The notes beneath the pieces were generated by a model. That model made no database searches. It worked only from the letters and a program-made list of their open reading frames with translations, and was not told where the DNA came from. Positions 1 to 14,827 of a stretch of DNA of 64,000 bases are shown here, piece after piece (the first letter of the stretch is position 1; each line of letters opens with the position of its first letter). The position numbers and the translations under genes are program-made. This DNA is from Loxodes magnus (taxonomy: Eukaryota > Ciliophora > Karyorelictea > Loxodida > Loxodidae): assembly GCA_946699065.1 (NCBI GenBank), contig CAMPDV010000118.1, positions 672,448-736,447 of the forward strand, given 5' to 3'.

Positions 1-4670
<4,670 letters not shown>

Positions 4671-4856
4671 TAATGTTTATTAAACAGAATATATACTTAC
4701 TCACATTAAAGATGCTTATACTATATAAAAATTAATGCAGTCTTGCAAAGCAAAGATAAGTAGAAAGTATTGAACTTGGAATTTATTTAAGTTTTACTTA
4801 ATTTTATTTAATATTTATTAAAGAGAAAAGTTTAATTTTAGAGTTTCTAAGTTATA

Positions 4857-7800
4857 TCACCAACTTGTATTTTTTTCGATCCAGCCAGGCTTGTTATCAT
4901 GCTTAGTCCTATGTCTTCTTATGAGCATTTTTCTTACTTCATCATAAATTAGAATAAAAATGAAGAAAGGAAAAGCAGGGAGACAAAAATGTTCAAATTA
5001 TAAATCTCTCGTTCCAAGTCTTACTGCAATTTGTGGCTGATAACATATGAAAGCTGCTAGAACTATTTCAAAAATAATCCCTAGGTTAGCCATATTATTT
5101 TTCATTCCTTATTAAAAAAGACTCAACTTTCTAGTTTTAGCTACTAGCAAGCAACTAACTTAAACTACTACAATACTTACAAAAAAGGCACTCTGAGCAT
5201 GTCTTAATGCTTCTGTTGTATAGCAAATTGCATGACCTGAAACATACGAATCTCTATGAACTCTACATTATGACCATTCTTCATCAGCTCTATTTAAGTA
5301 CCATATTCTCAGGTCATATTTATTATCTGAATCAGTTATAAAATCTACAGTATCCTACTTAGAATCAAAATTTAGAGGGTCTTCATTAAATTTTTCCCAT
5401 GCTATAGAATTTCCTTTGAATCTATCTAGAGGATCATATAAATCAGTATGATGAGGTTTTATTCTTTTTTCTTTAACCATGAAAAATAAAGTAGAAGGAT
5501 AAAAGCCATAGTCATTCATTACTAAAAAGTAAGTATAAAATCCTGCACAAGCTTGGAATATTCCTATTTACATATAACTTCAATACATTAATCTTATATT
5601 AACAAGATGATCAGTAGCTGCATTTCTTGGCTTTCTTTACATAATATCAAGTTCAGAAGGCTCGTAAGCTAAAGAAATTGCAGGCCACATATTTGTTGTA
5701 ATATCAACACAAAGAATTAGAATAGTTGAAAGAGGTAAAGGAATTTAGCAGATAATGAATATAATGAAAGGGAAAAGTTCTGGAACATTGGAAGCTAATG
5801 TATACGCAATTGATTTCTTTAAGTTATCAAAAATAAGTCTTCCTTCTTCTATTCCTGCTACTATCGAAGTAAAATCATCATTTAATAGTAGCATATCTGC
5901 GGCATCTTTTGCAAAATCAGATCCTATTTTTCCCATAGCTATACCAATATCCGCTTTTTCTATCGCTGGAGAATCATTAACTACATCACTTGTTACTGCA
6001 ACTATATGTTTTAGTTTTTGACATCCTTCTACAATAATCAATTTCTGAGCAGGTGTCGTTCTAGCAAAGCTACATTCTTTTTTAAGAAGCCAACTTTCTA
6101 AAGCTTTTCCTCTTTCTTCTTCAGGTTTATTTTCATCTTTTCCACACTCTTTAGCCAGTTTATCTCCATGAATAATTACACATTCTGCTTCTTCAATTGC
6201 TTAATCTTCTAATCTTTCTCTTTCAACTGGATCGTTTATTTTAGTAATATCAATTCCTTTTTCTGCAAGTACATCGAAGTTTGTTTTTCCAGTAAGAATT
6301 CCAACATCTTTAGCAATCAATTCTGCTGTACCAGGTTAATCACCAGTGATCATAATAACTTTTATACCTATGGAACGGCACAAAGCAACAGCTTCAGGAA
6401 CTCCTTGACGAGGTGGGTCCACAAAAGAAATAAGCCCAGTGAAAATAAACTCATATCTACAAGCTTCAATTTCTAATTTTATTTCTTACATATCGAGTTC
6501 CTCAAAATTTACTCTTTGGCTAATACATATAAGCAAATCCTTAAGCTCTTTCTCCTCTTCTACCTAAGTATAAGTTAGTAGACTTAAAATCTTCTTCCCA
6601 ACTATTATCTTTAGGCATTTCTTTCTTATTTGCAAGAGCTTTAGTACAAAAAGACCATACTTTTTCAGGAATTCCTTTCAATAAAAATAAATAATCGTAA
6701 GGTCTAAATTTATCTTCAATAATAGTAAGTGCATATTTATGGCTTGATGAAAATGGAATTGCTGCAGGTTAACCTTCTGTATTTAAGGCTTTTGGATATT
6801 TTCTTCTCATTTCAAGAACATCTTAAATAGGTTAGAAAAATTTGACTAAAGCATTTTCTGAAGCATCAGAGTTTACTTTTCTCTCTTTCCATTTTTTAGA
6901 TTTCTCTTCTTATTCATATTATTAAGCTCTTTTAGCTTCTTCTTATTGTATCTTTTAATTATCATAATGTAAACGAGCTTTATCTTTTTCTGTTAATCCT
7001 TTTTCTGCTGGAATAGAGTAATCAAATTCTCCTTTATTATTTACTACTGCAATCACTTGTAACATTTAAAATGTTGGATTTTCTTCGTCGTATTCTGCCT
7101 TTTCGTTTTATTTTAGGTCTTCTTTTGTAACTGCTCTAATTGGATTTTTCTTATCATACCACATTGAACTTACAGACATTGTATTTTGAGTTAGAATTCC
7201 TGTTTTTTCCGAGCAAATACAAGTAGTGGAGCCTAATGTCTCCACTGATTCTAAATTTTTTACAAGTACTTGCTTTTTCGCCATTCTTTGAGCAGTAAGT
7301 GTAAGAGAGACTGCTACAGTTGCTATTAAACCTTATGGGACATTAGCTACAATAATTGCAATAGCAAATGTAAGGCAAGTAATAATAGGATAACCATAGA
7401 TAAAACTTAAAACGAAAAAAACTATACCATAACTTATAGCAACAGCACTAATCATTTTTATAAAACGATTTATTTCTCTATGAAGAGGAGTTTCTTCAGA
7501 ATGAGTACTTTATGCCTTATTAGCTATTTATCCAATGACTGTATTATCTCCTATATTTATTACTATTCCTCTACAGTATCCTTCTTTACAAAGTGTACCG
7601 AAAAATGCCAGGTTTTCAGTTTCAAGTGGATTTTCAGAAGTTTGCATGTGAGATCTTTTAAGAGCAAGATTTTCGCCTGTTAAAGAAGAGTTATCTACTT
7701 TCATTCCATGAACTTCAATCACACGAATATCCGCAGGAATTCTATCTCCTGGTCTTATTTCAACAACATCTCCTAACACAATTTTTGAAGCAGCTATTTA

Positions 7801-8613
7801 CTTCAAATTTCCCTCTCGAATAACTTAAGTTTATGGTGGTACAAAGTTTTTAAAGCTTGCCATAATAGAAGAAGATTTGTTCTCTTAATAAAAACTAAAT
7901 ATTCCAGTACCTAGCACAATAATGGCAATGACAACTCCTAGATATAAGTTAGTTGGATCAGAAGGATACAATCCATATCCAATAAAACAAAGTACACATC
8001 CAGTCCATAGTAATAAACTAGAGAATCCAGTTAATTACTTGAAAAGTAATACATACCATGGAGTTCTAGGCTTTTCAGTTATAGCATTATCTCCATCTCT
8101 CAGCAAACGCTCTTTTACCTATTAATATGTTAATCCTTAAGAAAAATCTTCAAGCCCAAGATCTTCTAAAAGCATTTCTAAAGGTATTTTGTGATCATCC
8201 ATATCTCTAAGCTTTTCATAAGCTTCTTTTCCCTTTTCTTTTTTATGTTTAACCTTGGCTTTAGGAATGTCTTTTTTTTCTTGAAGTTATTTCATTTGTT
8301 CTTAAGACTCTAATTACTACTTAAGCTTAGTAAATGTGCCAATAATATTGCTTGATTGATTTTTATCCAATTAAGGTGGTAAATCATAATCCGGAAGAGG
8401 CTGATACTCTTTCTCAAGACCTAATCCACTACTTAATCTTTTATTTAATCCAGGTTGAGCTTCTTAATCGGTAGTCTACTTATTAATAGTGCTAGATTGT
8501 TTTTTTTGCAAACCAGTAGAGGTTTCATTATCTTATACACCATAGGTCTATTTTTAGGCTTGCGAATCTAAAATATTCTAATTTGTATTTTGGTTAGTTT
8601 TCAGTTGTTCCAT
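4857..8613 (-). pseudogene. Type IIC (Na+/K+-like) P-type ATPase alpha subunit relic, unit A
   Basis: This reads as about 1250 residues against roughly 1020 in animal alpha subunits; the excess is a Gln-rich N-terminal extension and a charged insert in the nucleotide domain. Family landmarks in order are the M1-M2 region ending [113 protein letters not shown] and the tail YDEVRKMLIRRH...GWIEKNTSW. The phosphorylated Asp of DKTG is Glu (residue 469). Unit A has one extra base near 6500, shared with unit C, that shifts the frame, and all units share a TGA (5580-5582) before M7. A patch at about 7650-8160 differs from the other units. It is unlikely to make an active pump. Confidence 0.9.
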
Positions 8614-9310
8614 TTTTAGATTTTATAGTGTTCTTTTAGCCTTAAATAAGAATTTTAAATAGCTGCTTAAAATTTAATTAAAAGGGAATAATAATCATAA
8701 TTTGATGAATTGTTTTTATTGGAGTAACTTTACCTATTTTATAAAAGTAGTAGGTACATTAATATTATAAAAAGACTAAAGATAGTTACTTTAAAAATAA
8801 CTAAGACACTATCTTAAATATCTATAAAGCTAAACTTTTCTTAGTTTAATACAGAATAAATTAATATAAAGTAAAATCCTAAATTTATTTTAGATCAATT
8901 AGCATAACTTCAAATACTTAGTCTATATTCATGTATATTGAATTGTTGCTTTGTCTAAGAGATTTAGCTATTAAAGGCAATAATAAATTACTTTCAAATA
9001 TTAAAATAGTTATTTTACGTATATTAGATTAAGAATCAAAACTTAAAAGAAGCATTTCATATAAAGCAAATATTTATAAAGCTAAAAGAAAATATACTTT
9101 CAGATATTAATGTTCCTATTTAAAATAGCATTTTGTACTAATAGTCAGAAAACAATAACTCAAATATAATCCTAGATGGAATATTAGATATAAATAAGTA
9201 ATTGTTTATAATTAAAAATAGAATTTATCTAAATTTATTCCTTTAATATCATTTAAATCTTTTAAGAATTAATTCAACTATAAATGCTTTTTATTCAATT
9301 GTTTTTATGA
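8614..9310. other. Intergenic region between ATPase relic and MLF-like gene, unit A
   Basis: About 700 bases of very AT-rich sequence lie upstream of the ATPase start and downstream of the MLF-like stop. It should hold the ATPase promoter and the MLF terminator, but no motif can be assigned. No coding similarity was seen in any frame. A small inverted repeat (AGTTACTTT and AAAAATAACT near 8777-8800) is visible, but such repeats are expected in AT-rich DNA. Confidence 0.6.
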
Positions 9311-9940
9311 TCAAAGCTTGGCTATAGGCACTTTTTCAGCACTATCATTTTAATTTTCTTTTGACTCTTTTTGGTTAGATTTTTTAGCTGAATAGTAACT
9401 TCCATTCCATTGAATATTTTCAGTATTTGGTTCTTATGAAGCAATCTTTTTCTCTTATTTCTGTTCTTTTTCATACTAGTCTGTTAAATCTTAAATTGCT
9501 TTTTCATAGACTTTATCGAACTCCTAACTATCTTTGGTTTCAAGGTTACTGAACTTTTCTTCTTATTATGTTTTTCCGTTTCTTGTTTCCCTTATTATTT
9601 TCTTAGCTCTGCCATTTAAATTTCTCTCATCAATAAATTGCTTTTCTCCAGTTTATGTGTTTTCATAAATTGATAGGTTTTAATATATTCTTTAGCCATC
9701 CTAAGTATAACCATTTATATACTTCGTTTCAACCTTCCTAAGTTAGGGTTTGTTGCTTTTGTCGTTTTAGGAATGAATTTCTGTAAGATGCCTATATAAA
9801 GTTGGATTAGGGTTTTAAGGAGTTCTATATCTTACTTTCTATGGAGGAGGTGGTAATCTCCATGGAAAATCTTCTTAATTTTAGTGGAAAGGAAATACAT
9901 TAGATGTGAATAAATAATCAAAAGCTTAGAAGAAATCCAT
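9311..9940 (-). CDS. MLF-like (myeloid leukaemia factor family) protein, unit A
   Basis: This is an intact single-exon frame of 209 residues with TAA/TAG as Gln, starting MDFFQAFDYLF and ending at TGA. The N-terminus is rich in Pro and aromatic residues. The central block YENTQTGEKQFIDERN, then GRAKKIIRETRNGKT and EEKFSNLETKDSQEFDKVY, follows the MLF order: a G-x-(E/K) strand, D-R, a basic R-x-R-x-G segment, then an N-L-x-x-(acidic)-x-EFD motif. The C-terminus is a charged Gln/Lys/Glu-rich tail. MLF proteins are small adaptors reported in nucleus and cytoplasm with chaperone-linked roles. The family call rests on recalled motif order, not a search. The neighbour across a 456-base gap is the divergently transcribed MYND-RING gene. 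Confidence 0.6.
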
Positions 9941-10396
9941 AATAATTGTAATTTATAATTTTGAAAGTTTCTCAGTTTAAAGCACTATTCTAGAAAATAG
10001 TTTGGTTCTATAGAACAATATTACTTATGGCTTAATAGCATTATATACAATAGCTTAATTTGATATATTATAAAAATAAGAAGCTAATTATAAAGCTAAC
10101 TATAAGATTTACTAATAAATAATTAGTTAATAGTGCTTTATGCTTATTATTAGTTTTCTTTTAAATAAAGAGATATATTTTTATAATTAAGCTAATACAC
10201 TGTAATCTTCTATTTAAGTTTCAATGTATTTCATTATTTATATTACTTTAACCTTGCTTTCTATATCTTCCATACTAGATTATTCAACTTACTGCTAAAA
10301 CCCTTTAGCTTAGAAAACAGTCAATTAAGATAGTTCAATAATGTAAATAAGGAAGGCTATATGTTTAAATCAAATTAAAAGCTTCTTCTTTTAAAA
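9941..10396. promoter_or_regulatory. Divergent intergenic region, MLF-like / MYND-RING, unit A
   Basis: These 456 bases separate two genes transcribed away from each other, so both promoters must lie here. It is highly AT-rich with no open frame of note. No specific TATA or factor site can be assigned with confidence because TATA-like strings are everywhere at this composition. Confidence 0.5.
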
Positions 10397-11569
10397 ATGC
10401 CAGATTGCTTAACTTGCAAGGCATCTGAGGCTATAATTAAATGCCATTTTTGTAATTAACTAAAATACTGCAGTGAGATTTGCAAAATAACAGATACAGC
10501 TCATCAAAGTGAGTGCAAATACAACAAAGGCAATTTACTTTCAATAATAAATCAAATTCAGTCTCTTACTCAGCAAGATTAATCTTCTGAAATAGAAAGT
10601 AAAGATGAAGAGTTCAACGACGAATTATCATAGAATGAAATAGATCATTATGGACTCAACTCTCTTAAACTATAACTACAAACTGCTGAAGAATAGCTTC
10701 ATAGGTATAAATCCTTATACCATAAGATTTTGGACTAAAACTTCCAATTTAAAAAGCAATTGGAATCATAGCAAGCTGAAATTAACAATAAGCATGACTT
10801 ATAAAAGTAACTAATAATGAAGAATGAAGAGATTTAAAGCCTTAAACTGTAGAGTAAAGAAATTTAGATCTTTAAAGGTGATCCCAATGTAATTAAAAAA
10901 CTTAGCTTAAATGAGCTATAGAATTATAGTTCTTAACTACTAAAATCTCTTACATAAATCTAGCAGATTTAATAAAGTAAACTATAAGAAGAGCAATAAA
11001 AATATTAGTAATTATAGACTCAATTATCTGATATTTATAAATGCATTATTTGTGTAAATAGAGATGTAGAAATTCTAGCAAAGCCATGCAATCATGCTTG
11101 CATGTGTGAATTTTGTGTTTTTAAAGTTGATTCATGCCCAATGTGTAGGAAAGCTATAATCTCCACTGAAAAGATATTTTTGCTTCGTTCTTAATTAGCT
11201 AATTTATTAAAGAATTAAGTTCTAGTTTGTATAATTTAAGTAATATGCTCATTATTTAGCAGCTTTATAGAAGTTAAATTGATTAGCTAGGCACAAAGTT
11301 ATTACTCTTAGTTATAATCTAAAATATAAAATTTCTAATATGCTTATTAATATATTATATAACGAGAGCATTTAGAAAAGATATAGTCTAATTACAGTAT
11401 AAAAATAGTTATTCACATTTAAGCAAATCTAATTAAGATATAGATAGTCAAATTTATAAACTAATCTTATAAAATATTAAAATAATACTAAATATAGCTA
11501 CTATTATTCAAACCTACTAGTTATATTAAGAAAAATAGATCTTCAGTTTCTTAAATAATAATTGGCTGA
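10397..11569 (+). CDS. MYND zinc finger - coiled coil - RING protein, likely E3 ubiquitin ligase, unit A
   Basis: The frame gives 390 residues from ATG to the first in-frame TGA. The N-terminal MYND finger has the full ligand set: Cys 4, 7, 16, 19, 25 and 29, His 36 and Cys 40, with YCSEIC at the core. A Gln/Glu/Leu-rich region from about residue 55 to 210 should form coiled coil. A C3HC4 RING begins at residue 216 (CIICVNRDVEILAKPCNHAC) and continues through CEFC to CPMCRKAI. RING domains recruit E2 enzymes; MYND usually binds Pro-rich peptides. The roughly 130 residues after the RING are low-complexity and may be untranslated or contain an unrecognised intron, since RINGs of this type usually lie at the very C-terminus. 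Confidence 0.8.
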
Positions 11570-12342
11570 TTATTTAAAATCATAATCATATAAGATAATG
11601 CTATGTATAATTATATAAATTCTAATAATTTCAAGAGATAGGCTAGTAATACTGAACAAAGGAAAAATTAAAGATATTTAGATAAATAAAATAAACTAAA
11701 CTATCATATAAACATTTATAAAGATACTAATATACATTTAACTTTATTTTTTAATATTATACTTATTTATTCTTCAAATAACTATCTCCTTTATCATTTA
11801 TCTTTCTATTGCTTTTCTTTACTTAAAGTTATTTAGCTATAGGAAAGAAAAACTTATATTACTAGACAAATCTTATAGAAATGTATTAAAGAATAAGAAC
11901 ATTTAATCATTATTAACTTTTCTTAGTTATATCGAATATTTAATGGCATATTATATAGCAAATTATTTAAGCTAGCATTTTACTTAAATGTATAGATTAC
12001 TACTATATAGCAAAATAGGATGAAATAATAACTAATATCTGCTTTAAAGAAACTTAAATTTTATTCTAAATAAAACCAAAGCATCATTTAATTATATAAA
12101 TCAAAAATTAAATGCTAAACCTTTACTAACTCTTAACTAAATTACTCTATAAGATAGAAGCTTAATCAACTCTTATACTTACAGTTTGCTTTTAATACTT
12201 AGTCCTTTAGAACATTATAATTTAAAACTTCTTAGTTTATTACTTTTTTAATTTTAGGTCTTTATAAAGTAGAAATAGTCAACTTAAGCAAAGTGATTAA
12301 AGCATAAACTTAATAATAATAATAATATACTTAAAGTTAGTA
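11570..12342. other. AT-rich intergenic region after MYND-RING, unit A
   Basis: About 770 bases follow the MYND-RING stop. The sequence is dominated by short A/T runs and ends in a small (TAA)5 run near 12310. No recognisable coding segment or RNA was found. It should contain the MYND-RING 3' end. Confidence 0.6.
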
Positions 12343-13139
12343 GAGTTTTGCATTCTCTGGAATTGCAACCAGTTCCTGCGGACAGTTTTTTTAACGTGGG
12401 TGTGATCCACGACCTTTTTATTAAGTGGAAGGTTGCCACTGTAACCGTTCAAGTGGTCTTGCAAAAAGCTTTTATTTGTAGATCCCTGTTGGAGTTATTT
12501 ATAGTTTATTGAGTTGTCTCCATGTTCTTTTCTGCTCTTATTCGTTTATTTTCTTTCATTATCAACAGTTTTTTAAAATATGTTGATTTGATTTGCAACA
12601 TCAACAAAGTTTGTATTATTGTCTTTATTTCGTTCTTTTCTATGATAATTTATTTTCTATATTTTCTAATCTTTTAATGAAACTTGTAGCAATCATTTCT
12701 TTTTCTGGATTCAATTCTGTTTTTAATTCTATTGGTATTTTTTCTATTTCCATTTTGTGTCGTTTTTAAAATTTTATTATGATTAAGTTCAGAGTTATTC
12801 TTCCGTTATTAATTTGCTACAAATAAGTTATCTTCTAAGTATTAGTAATTCGTTGTTCTAATCTTCTATGTTACTCATTAGTTCCCGTATTTTTTCGCCT
12901 AAGTTGTAAGTTGTTTCTTCATAATTTGAGATTACTTTTTACATTTGGTCTAATTAAATTTAAAGTTTTTGATTAGTTTCGTTTTTATGTTAACTTATCT
13001 CTATTTATCCTACCCTAACTTTACCTTCTGAAGAAGAGCTTGACTCCTCCTATTGTTATTATTTTTTCTAAATTTCTTTTGCCGCTTTTCTCTTTAGGTT
13101 TCTAAGCTAATTTTTTGAGAGTCGAAGAGATTAATCCAT
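12343..13139 (-). pseudogene. LINE ORF1-like coiled-coil relic, unit A
   Basis: On the minus strand an ATG at 13137-13139 opens a frame of 116 residues to a TGA at 12789-12791. It begins with a basic, Gln-rich stretch, then SSSSSEGKVRVGQIEIS and a coiled coil with ELMSNIEDQNNELLILRRQL. The same frame continues past two more TGAs to FVDVANQINIF and VVDHTHVKKTVRRNWLQF near 12343. The layout (Ser-rich, EGKVR, then coiled coil) parallels the ORF1 block at 14828-15830, so I read it as a diverged ORF1 of the same LINE family. Short perfect hairpins (CGTGG/CCACG at 12395-12411 and AGTGG/CCACT at 12424-12440) lie at its 3' end. Confidence 0.5.
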
Positions 13140-13440
13140 TTTTTTTTCTAAGCATAAACTTAATAAAGATATTCTAAATAATATGCTAATTAATAATTAC
13201 CACTGCTAAATTGAGATATGCCAAACTATAATAGAATGTAAAGCTTAGCTTTAGTAATAGAGATATTATAATATACTATATTTGCTTAAATCAACAACAA
13301 ATTTTATCATCTAAACTAAATAATGAATCAAAGCTTTACTAGTTTTACCTTATTAAATAATATTAATAAATATAATAAAAATTAACTTAAAACTAAATTT
13401 TTTCTTATATTAACTATTATCAATATTTATATTTAAATTT
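13140..13440. other. AT-rich spacer between two LINE relics, unit A
   Basis: About 300 bases with no coding signal seen in either strand. It lies upstream of one ORF1 relic and immediately downstream of the 3' end of the minus-strand LINE fragment, so it may include that element's target site or tail. No poly(A) or target-site duplication could be delimited. Confidence 0.55.
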
Positions 13441-14827
13441 AAAAGAATCTTGTGACATCTTTTCAGAGTTGGAATTGCTTCGTTCACCTAAACATTATAT
13501 AATGTTATTTAAAAGTTTTCTAACTCTTTCTGCTTTCATTTTTCTTCAGCTAGATTATCTTCGTCATCAGTTTATTCCCTTCTAATCTTCAATTTACTCT
13601 TTTTATTCTTTTCCTTCCTCATTTTATGTATTCTCACCATCCTTTTCTTGATCTTTCACTTCTTTTCCCTTAATCTCAGAGCTTTTTAATCAATAATATT
13701 TTTCCAATTCGAATAATTCTAATTTTCTTTTAAGAAACACCCTATGAAAAATCTGTATCTGCAAATCAATATATTCTAATTTGTTTTTTGTAAATTAATG
13801 ATATAATTTTGGTCGAAGATTATTAATCTTCTAATGTCGCATTATCCAATCTTCGCTATTTGTCATTCTCTCACAATTCTATATATTAATTACAATCCAG
13901 AATTGGTTCGAATGAATCAAATTTTCCACAGATAAAATGGTAATTCTCTATTAAATAATTTTTATCTAGAATTTATTTGCGAAAGTTGTAGTTTTAGTTC
14001 TTAGTTTGTATACACCAATTATTTATTTTCGCTACTATTATTTAATTTGGATAGATAATTTAAGGGAATTAATATTATTATTCTAGTTAGTCTATAAATA
14101 ACTTGGCTAAATCCTTTTAGTCTTAAGTAGTTACTTTAATAATTATGATGAATTTTACTTTTAACATATTTCGTAAAAGTATTAATGCTACTATTATATT
14201 TCTAATTATTATGCCTATTTCGTGGTATTCAGATAGTTTTGCTATTTAATCTCTATATCAATATCCTTCTTATCAGTTATTCTTACTAAAGGATCCTATT
14301 ATTTATTAGGGAATATTTATACTTTATTATCGTATTTTGTAAAAATATCTAAAAAACCTAAGAGATTAGTATAATTAAATGGCATTCAGTTAAGATCTAT
14401 TTAATAAGACTCATTAAAAGTATTTTCAGGTGCTTAAGGACTTTTCTTGCTATCAACTAATACTCTTAGCAAATTTATTGAAGTAATTCCATTTTAGATA
14501 GATCAATGTGCTAGTTCACCACATTCTGTTTTAGAGGCGTCAACATTATGAACAAAGTCTGAAAGTGATAAGGCGTCACATTTTTATATCTTGATATATT
14601 TACTCACAAAACTAAGATTTAAATAAGTAAAATTTAAGTAAAAAGTGTAGAGTAATAAAATCGCAAGAGTAAACTATTAGCGATTCTTTTTTATTTTAAA
14701 ATAAAGAAATTCCTATCAAAAGTTTGAACATAGGAGATGCTTCATTACTTCTAAAACATAATTTGAGTCTCTAAAATTATAACCTTTTGGCAATATTATA
14801 AACCTATTAAGAAAATTATTTAATATT
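13441..14827 (-). mobile_element. LINE ORF2 3' fragment, minus strand, unit A
   Basis: Reverse-complemented, this matches the 3' part of the plus-strand LINE in the same unit while being clearly diverged. Shared points are TTAGAATATATTGAT, the Cys-rich motif ICGKFDSFEPILDC (against ICGEFDKFEHILDC), and the acidic tail with KDQEKD. It lacks the endonuclease and most of the RT. Upstream coding-like stretches (MPFNYTNLLGFLDIFTKYDN and VDSKKSPQAPENTFNESY) read across in-frame TGAs. In transcriptional order it lies after the ORF1 block at 14828-15830, which fits ORF1-ORF2 order with a large internal deletion. Confidence 0.7.

Noticed and set aside
5118-5188. Possible intron in the ATPase, since GTAAGTATTGTAG looks like a donor
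   Set aside because: The same bases translate in frame to FVSIVVVQVSCLLVAKTRKL, matching the conserved family sequence, so they are coding.
5755-6021. 88-residue plus-strand frame repeated in all units
   Set aside because: It is the reverse complement of the conserved P-domain of the ATPase and shows no independent coding features.
7922-8125. 67-residue plus-strand frames (7480-7683 and 7922-8125) repeated in all units
   Set aside because: Both are antisense to the ATPase M1-M4 region.
9735-9765. Telomere-like TTAGGG near CCTAAGTTAGGGTTTG
   Set aside because: A single occurrence inside the MLF-like coding sequence, not a tandem repeat.
12395-12440. Structured RNA or terminator from two 5-bp hairpins
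   Set aside because: The stems are short with 7-base loops, and the same sequence reads as coding (VVDHTHVKKTVRRNW) in the ORF1-like relic.
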